Part shown: piece after piece, positions 32,625 to 35,804 of the stretch
Layout: each line of letters starts with the position of its first letter
Position numbering within the stretch: the stretch's first letter is position 1
From: Syntrophobacterales bacterium
Lineage (GTDB): Bacteria > Desulfobacterota > Syntrophobacteria > Syntrophobacterales > Thermodesulforhabdaceae
Assembly: GCA_026992355.1 (NCBI GenBank)
Contig: JALXAE010000295.1
Location: forward strand, 1-35,804
DNA: 35,804 bases
Reading direction: 5' to 3'
Notes under the pieces: model-generated
Databases searched by the model: none
Told to the model about the DNA's origin: nothing
Seen by the model: the letters and a program-made list of their open reading frames with translations, nothing else
Position numbers and translations under genes: made by a program

Positions 32625-32711
32625 TGGTGCCGAAGGCCGGACTCGAACCGGCACGGGTCTCCCCACCACCCCCTCAAGATGGCGTGTCTACCAGATTCCA
32701 CCACTTCGGCA
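32625..32711 (-). tRNA. tRNA-Leu (anticodon GAG), CCA encoded; likely attachment site
   Basis: The minus strand gives an 87-nt leucine tRNA with a long variable arm. The acceptor stem TGCCGAA/TTCGGCA is perfect, the T arm contains GGTTCGAGTCC, the anticodon stem CCATC/GGTGG encloses TTGAGGG (anticodon GAG), and CCA is encoded at 32627-32625. Its 3' end faces the integrase, so the element was probably inserted into the 3' part of this gene, which remained whole. The expected second copy of the 3' end is not seen in the window. Confidence 0.93.
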
Positions 32712-32718
32712 CTCAAAT

Positions 32719-33195
32719 TTATTTTTTATGTGGTTCGGCTGCCTTGCCACCAGCCGATGCGTTCGCGCCGGCATGAACCGGAGCACTGTTTGTAGCTTTT
32801 GTTGCCGGCGATGAAGCCTGTTTTGCCTGCTGGTTTTCCTTTACTTCCCGGCCTTGAGCAGCCGGCGCTGTTTTTCCCGGTTCAGTGGCAGCCTGTTTCT
32901 GCTGCGTTTGCTGAACCGGTGCACTCTGGGTTGCCTTTGTTTTTTTCATGATGGACGTTGTTCCCGGCTTCGTTGAAAAATAGGCCAGGAGCAAACAGGT
33001 CATCATGAAAACCGTTGCAACGCCAATTGTTAACTTGTTAAAAAAGGTGTTGCCACCAGTGGAACCAAACAGAGTCTGGGTGGATGTACCACCAAAAGCT
33101 GCCCCGATATCAGCACCTTTTCCCGTCTGCAAAAGAACTATCAGGATCAAAAAGAAACAGACAATAACGTGTATTATTAAAATAGCACTAATCAT
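32719..33195 (-). CDS. secG: Preprotein translocase subunit SecG
   Basis: SecG is the small accessory subunit of the bacterial SecYEG channel and assists SecA-driven export. The 158-aa protein has two transmembrane helices (about 2-22 and 55-74) linked by the family loop LQTGKGADIGAAFGGTSTQTLFG (pattern QxGKGAxxGAxFGG). The C-terminus is unusually long: about 80 residues rich in Ala, Gln, Lys and Thr (QQTQQKQAATEPG), low-complexity and probably disordered. GAGGG precedes the ATG. It ends 7 bp before the tRNA-Leu gene and follows tpiA by 16 bp, so it belongs to the gap-pgk-tpiA operon. SecG is restricted to bacteria and fixes the domain of the host segment. Confidence 0.95.
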   Translation of the reverse strand: MISAILIIHVIVCFFLILIVLLQTGKGADIGAAFGGTSTQTLFGSTGGNTFFNKLTIGVATVFMMTCLLLAYFSTKPGTTSIMKKTKATQSAPVQQTQQKQAATEPGKTAPAAQGREVKENQQAKQASSPATKATNSAPVHAGANASAGGKAAEPHKK

Positions 33196-33211
33196 AAAAA
33201 AATCAACCCTC

Positions 33212-33973
33212 TTAAGCCTCGAATCGGACTATTCGCAAGAATGAATCGACTTCCAGACTTGCACCCCCTACCAGCGCACCATCAATATCATTTTCACTCA
33301 TCAACGAATCGGCATTATTCGGTTTTACACTTCCACCATACAAAATTCGAATTTCGTTTGCAACGCTTTTATTTGTCAACATTGCCAGGTGCTCTCTTAT
33401 AAAAGCGTGTACCTCCTGCGCCTGCTGCGGACTTGCCGTTTTACCGGTCCCGATAGCCCATACAGGTTCGTAAGCTATCACCACCTTGGCCACGTCCACG
33501 GAATCCAGGCCATCGAGTCCGCCGTCTATTTGGGACTTTATTACTTCGAACGTTTTTCCGGCCTCACGCTCTTCGAGCCTTTCTCCCACGCAGAAGATGG
33601 GTCTTATACCAACTTTTATCAAGGCTTTCAACTTTTTATTTATATCTTCGTTTTTTTCTCCGAAATATTGTCTGCGCTCCGAATGCCCGACAATTGTATA
33701 CGAACATCCGACGTCTTTCAACATCACAGGAGAAATTTCCCCCGTGTACGCGCCTTTTTCTTCCCAGAAGCAATTTTGAGCCGACAGAGAAAGCCACGAG
33801 GGACTCACAAGATCCTTTAAGGGATAAAGTGCCGTAAACGGTGGCGCAATAACAACTTCGCGATCTTCCAGGGTATCAATTTTTTCGGTTAGTCTTTTTA
33901 CAAATTCCACTGCTTCATCGACCGTTTTATACATCTTCCAGTTTGCGGCAATACAAGCAATCCTTGTTGACAT
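33212..33973 (-). CDS. tpiA: Triose-phosphate isomerase
   Basis: TpiA interconverts dihydroxyacetone phosphate and glyceraldehyde 3-phosphate in glycolysis and gluconeogenesis. The 253-aa barrel enzyme shows AANWKMYK (catalytic Lys about 13), the catalytic-His motif VGHSERR (about 97-103), the catalytic-Glu and flexible-loop region AYEPVWAIGTGKTA (about 168-181) and the phosphate-binding YGGSVKPNNA. The ATG at 33973 is preceded by GGAGGAGG; an extension of ten codons upstream has no support. It starts 17 bp after the end of pgk and is co-transcribed with it. It is of the bacterial full-length type, not the shorter archaeal form (about 225 aa). Confidence 0.97.
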   Translation of the reverse strand: MSTRIACIAANWKMYKTVDEAVEFVKRLTEKIDTLEDREVVIAPPFTALYPLKDLVSPSWLSLSAQNCFWEEKGAYTGEISPVMLKDVGCSYTIVGHSERRQYFGEKNEDINKKLKALIKVGIRPIFCVGERLEEREAGKTFEVIKSQIDGGLDGLDSVDVAKVVIAYEPVWAIGTGKTASPQQAQEVHAFIREHLAMLTNKSVANEIRILYGGSVKPNNADSLMSENDIDGALVGGASLEVDSFLRIVRFEA

Positions 33974-33990
33974 GGTTTCCTCCTCCGCCT

Positions 33991-35178
33991 TTATTTGCTG
34001 CAATTCTCAAGAGCCTCGAGCGCCGGCAACTTCTTCCCTTCGAGCAGTTTCAAGAAGGCACCGCCTCCCGTGGAAATGTAAGAGACTTTATCTTCAACTC
34101 CGGCGTGTTTCAAAGCAGCCGCAGTGTCCCCACCGCCCACCACCGTAAGTGAATCAAGATTCGCCAGGCACCTTGCTATCCCGACGGTGCCGCGATCAAA
34201 CGGACTGGTCTCAAAGGCTCCAAGTGGCCCATTCCAGATAATCGTAGCACATTCTTTAAGCTCATCCGAGTACTTTTCAACAGTTCCGGGACCCACATCC
34301 ACGATCTGCCATTCTTCCGGTACATTGTGAATGTCTACCTCTTTACATTCGGCACCCGTCTCCAGCCGTCGGGCAACGACCACATCCGTGGGCAAAAACA
34401 GGGAAACACCCCTTTTCTCAGCTTCCCTGATCAGTTTGCCGGCGGTATCGACCATATCTTCTTCAACCAGAGACTTACCCACGTTGTATCCCTGGCTGAC
34501 CAGAAACGTATTTGCCATGGCTCCACCAACAAAAAGCTTGTCAACTTTTTGAATCAAATTCTGCAACGCTCCCAGCTTGCTCGAAATCTTGACGCCTCCC
34601 ACGATAACACCCAGTGGATGCCTGGGAGATTCGAGGGCCTTTTCGTAGTAATGAAGCTCATTTTTTATGAGAAACCCCGCGCCACATTCCTCCACAAAAT
34701 CGGTAATGGCGTAAACGGACGCATTTTTTCTATGACAGACAGCGAAAGCATCATTTATGTACACATCTTCCAGTGCGGCCAGTTTCCTGGCAAATTCAGG
34801 CTCATTGTCCGTTTCTTCTTTATGGAAACGCAAATTTTCCAGCATAATAACGTCTCCGGGTTTCATGGCCGCCACCATTCTGGCAACTTCGGGACCAATA
34901 CAATCTGGAGCAAGCTTAACGTCTTTTTTTAACAATTCTTCCAATCTTCTTGCCACGGGTTTCATGCTGAACTTCGGGTTTCTCTGCCCTTTGGGTCTGC
35001 CGAGGTGCGATGCCAGTATCACGGACGCTCCTTTTTGAAGAGCGAACTCGATTGTGGGCAACGCAGCCCTGATCCTGTTATCGTCGGTAATATTTTGATC
35101 CTCATCCAGGGGTACGTTGAAATCCACCCTGATAAACAGCCTTTTCCCCGAAACATCAATTTCGTCTATATATCGCAT
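33991..35178 (-). CDS. pgk: Phosphoglycerate kinase
   Basis: Pgk transfers phosphate from 1,3-bisphosphoglycerate to ADP, making ATP. The 395-aa protein has the N-terminal substrate motif RVDFNVPLD (about 17-25), SHLGRPKG (about 57-64), the interdomain VGGAMANTFL, the nucleotide-binding NGPLGAFE (about 315-322) and the C-terminal VGGGDTAAAL (about 353-362). Length is normal. GGGAGGGAG lies a few bases before the ATG. It is the middle gene of a gap-pgk-tpiA-secG row on the minus strand, a bacterial arrangement common in Desulfobacterota and others. Confidence 0.97.
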   Translation of the reverse strand: MRYIDEIDVSGKRLFIRVDFNVPLDEDQNITDDNRIRAALPTIEFALQKGASVILASHLGRPKGQRNPKFSMKPVARRLEELLKKDVKLAPDCIGPEVARMVAAMKPGDVIMLENLRFHKEETDNEPEFARKLAALEDVYINDAFAVCHRKNASVYAITDFVEECGAGFLIKNELHYYEKALESPRHPLGVIVGGVKISSKLGALQNLIQKVDKLFVGGAMANTFLVSQGYNVGKSLVEEDMVDTAGKLIREAEKRGVSLFLPTDVVVARRLETGAECKEVDIHNVPEEWQIVDVGPGTVEKYSDELKECATIIWNGPLGAFETSPFDRGTVGIARCLANLDSLTVVGGGDTAAALKHAGVEDKVSYISTGGGAFLKLLEGKKLPALEALENCSK

Positions 35179-35509
35179 AGCACTCCCTCCCTTAAACCTC
35201 AGATAAACGCTTTACCTCTGCCTGCCTTTTTAAACTACCCTCGCCACCCACCGAACCTGTGTGGCACGAATCTGGCAAGTCCTTCTTAAAGGCAACCGGA
35301 AAAAACGAACATCGATGCGGAAAATTCCTGTGCCCCCGAGTGTTCAAAAAGACCCGGCAGCGAATTCTTCTGATCCGGACCTGCAAGGAGCAGGTCTCGG
35401 AAACGTTCCATGATCAGAATTATGGCTCTCGCTTTCGCGAACGAGCCTACAGCCCCGCTCGCTTAACATCCGGGAAAGGTTGCAGGGTACTAATGCTTTC
35501 CACCCTGCA
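35179..35509. other. gap-pgk spacer with hairpin
   Basis: There is no gene in these 331 bp. The perfect 7-bp hairpin GACCTGC-AAGGA-GCAGGTC at 35378-35396 lies about 115 bp after the gap stop; it is not followed by a clear T-run on the minus strand, so whether it ends or tunes transcription between gap and pgk is open. Large gap-pgk spacers often allow different expression of the two genes. Confidence 0.5.
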
Positions 35510-35804
35510 TCAAAAATGCTTGGCCATCAACAGCGCAAGGTCCGCGAGCCTGTTAGAATAACCGTACTCGTTATCGTACCAGGAAAGTACTTTTACCAGC
35601 CTTTTATCGACAACGGAAGTCAATGCGGCATCAACAATCGACGAATACGGACTGTGATTATAATCAACGGAAACGAGAGGTTCTGTGGAATAGTAAAGGA
35701 TTCCCTTGAGGCGTGTTTCAGAAGCTTCTTTCAAGGCAGCGTTAATTTCCTCTTCGGTAACATCCTTGTCCACCTGGCAAACGAAATCCACCAGGGATAC
35801 GTTC
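35510..35804 (-). CDS. gap: Glyceraldehyde-3-phosphate dehydrogenase, C-terminal part (runs off the window)
   Basis: The last 97 codons of the NAD(P)-dependent enzyme that makes 1,3-bisphosphoglycerate. Recognisable are DFVCQVDKDVTEEEINAALK, LKGILYYSTEPLVSVDYNH (substrate/interface loop) and the terminal VKVLSWYDNEYGYSNRLADL, a strong family signature containing WYDNE. The catalytic cysteine (SCTTN) and Rossmann domain lie to the right of the window. The bacterial type I enzyme is clearly indicated; archaeal GAPDH lacks this WYDNEYGYS end. Confidence 0.95.
   Translation of the reverse strand, partial: NVSLVDFVCQVDKDVTEEEINAALKEASETRLKGILYYSTEPLVSVDYNHSPYSSIVDAALTSVVDKRLVKVLSWYDNEYGYSNRLADLALLMAKHF

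Noticed and set aside
33389-34932. Long plus-strand frames opposite tpiA and pgk
   Set aside because: They are antisense shadows of conserved glycolytic genes.

Overview
The window joins two kinds of DNA. The last 3.2 kb (about 32.6-35.8 kb) is a bacterial chromosome: on the minus strand gap, pgk, tpiA and secG, followed by a tRNA-Leu(GAG) with encoded CCA. SecG, this triose-phosphate gene order and the tRNA point to a bacterium, most likely a Desulfobacterota (deltaproteobacterial) lineage. This lineage call is inferred from gene order and from recognising the style of the adjacent integrase; it was not computed.

Everything to the left looks like the right part of an integrated element whose right border is the 3' end of the tRNA gene. 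A tyrosine recombinase with an N-terminal zinc ribbon (31.3-32.5 kb) sits there, followed by short direct repeats and an inverted repeat. The element backbone is strikingly archaeal in character. It carries an Orc1/Cdc6-type initiator (20.0-21.0 kb), a HerA-like ATPase with a C-terminal nuclease-like fold (22.3-24.3 kb), a membrane-anchored Cas4-like nuclease split over two overlapping genes (21.5-22.3 kb), an archaeal-style integrase with a C-terminal zinc ribbon (11.6-12.8 kb), an OB-fold protein and many tiny zinc-ribbon proteins. Several genes have a TATA-like box about 25-28 bp before the start codon and no Shine-Dalgarno, as in leaderless archaeal genes. Arginine AGG/AGA and isoleucine ATA codons are frequent. 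No second copy of the tRNA 3' end is visible, so the other border must lie outside the window.

The backbone carries two blocks of defence cargo. Block 1 (1-10.1 kb) holds an IS21-family insertion that breaks hsdS, then hsdM, a 404-aa possible nuclease, a SIR2 effector paired with a catalytically dead Argonaute that seems to lack PAZ, and an OLD-family ATPase/TOPRIM nuclease. Block 2 (13.7-20.0 kb) is a two-gene operon: an SNF2 helicase and a 1060-aa GHKL (Hsp90/sacsin-like) ATPase ending in a degenerate HNH-like zinc domain.

The stretch from 25.5 to 31.3 kb is a plus-strand cluster I cannot match to a described system. It holds a SorC-like regulator with a dyad operator candidate, a small Cys-rich protein, a coiled-coil protein, a second DNA-pumping-type ATPase, two proteins sharing a CxxC 'VCKKCPE' module and a single-pass membrane protein. 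The second ATPase ends in the same D...EIET nuclease-like module as the HerA-like ATPase at 22.3-24.3 kb, which ties the two halves together. A DNA transfer, segregation or processing machine is a reasonable hypothesis. The main alternative to a cross-domain element is a chimeric metagenome assembly, which reads spanning the 12.8-13.7, 24.8-25.5 and 31.2-32.7 kb junctions would settle.
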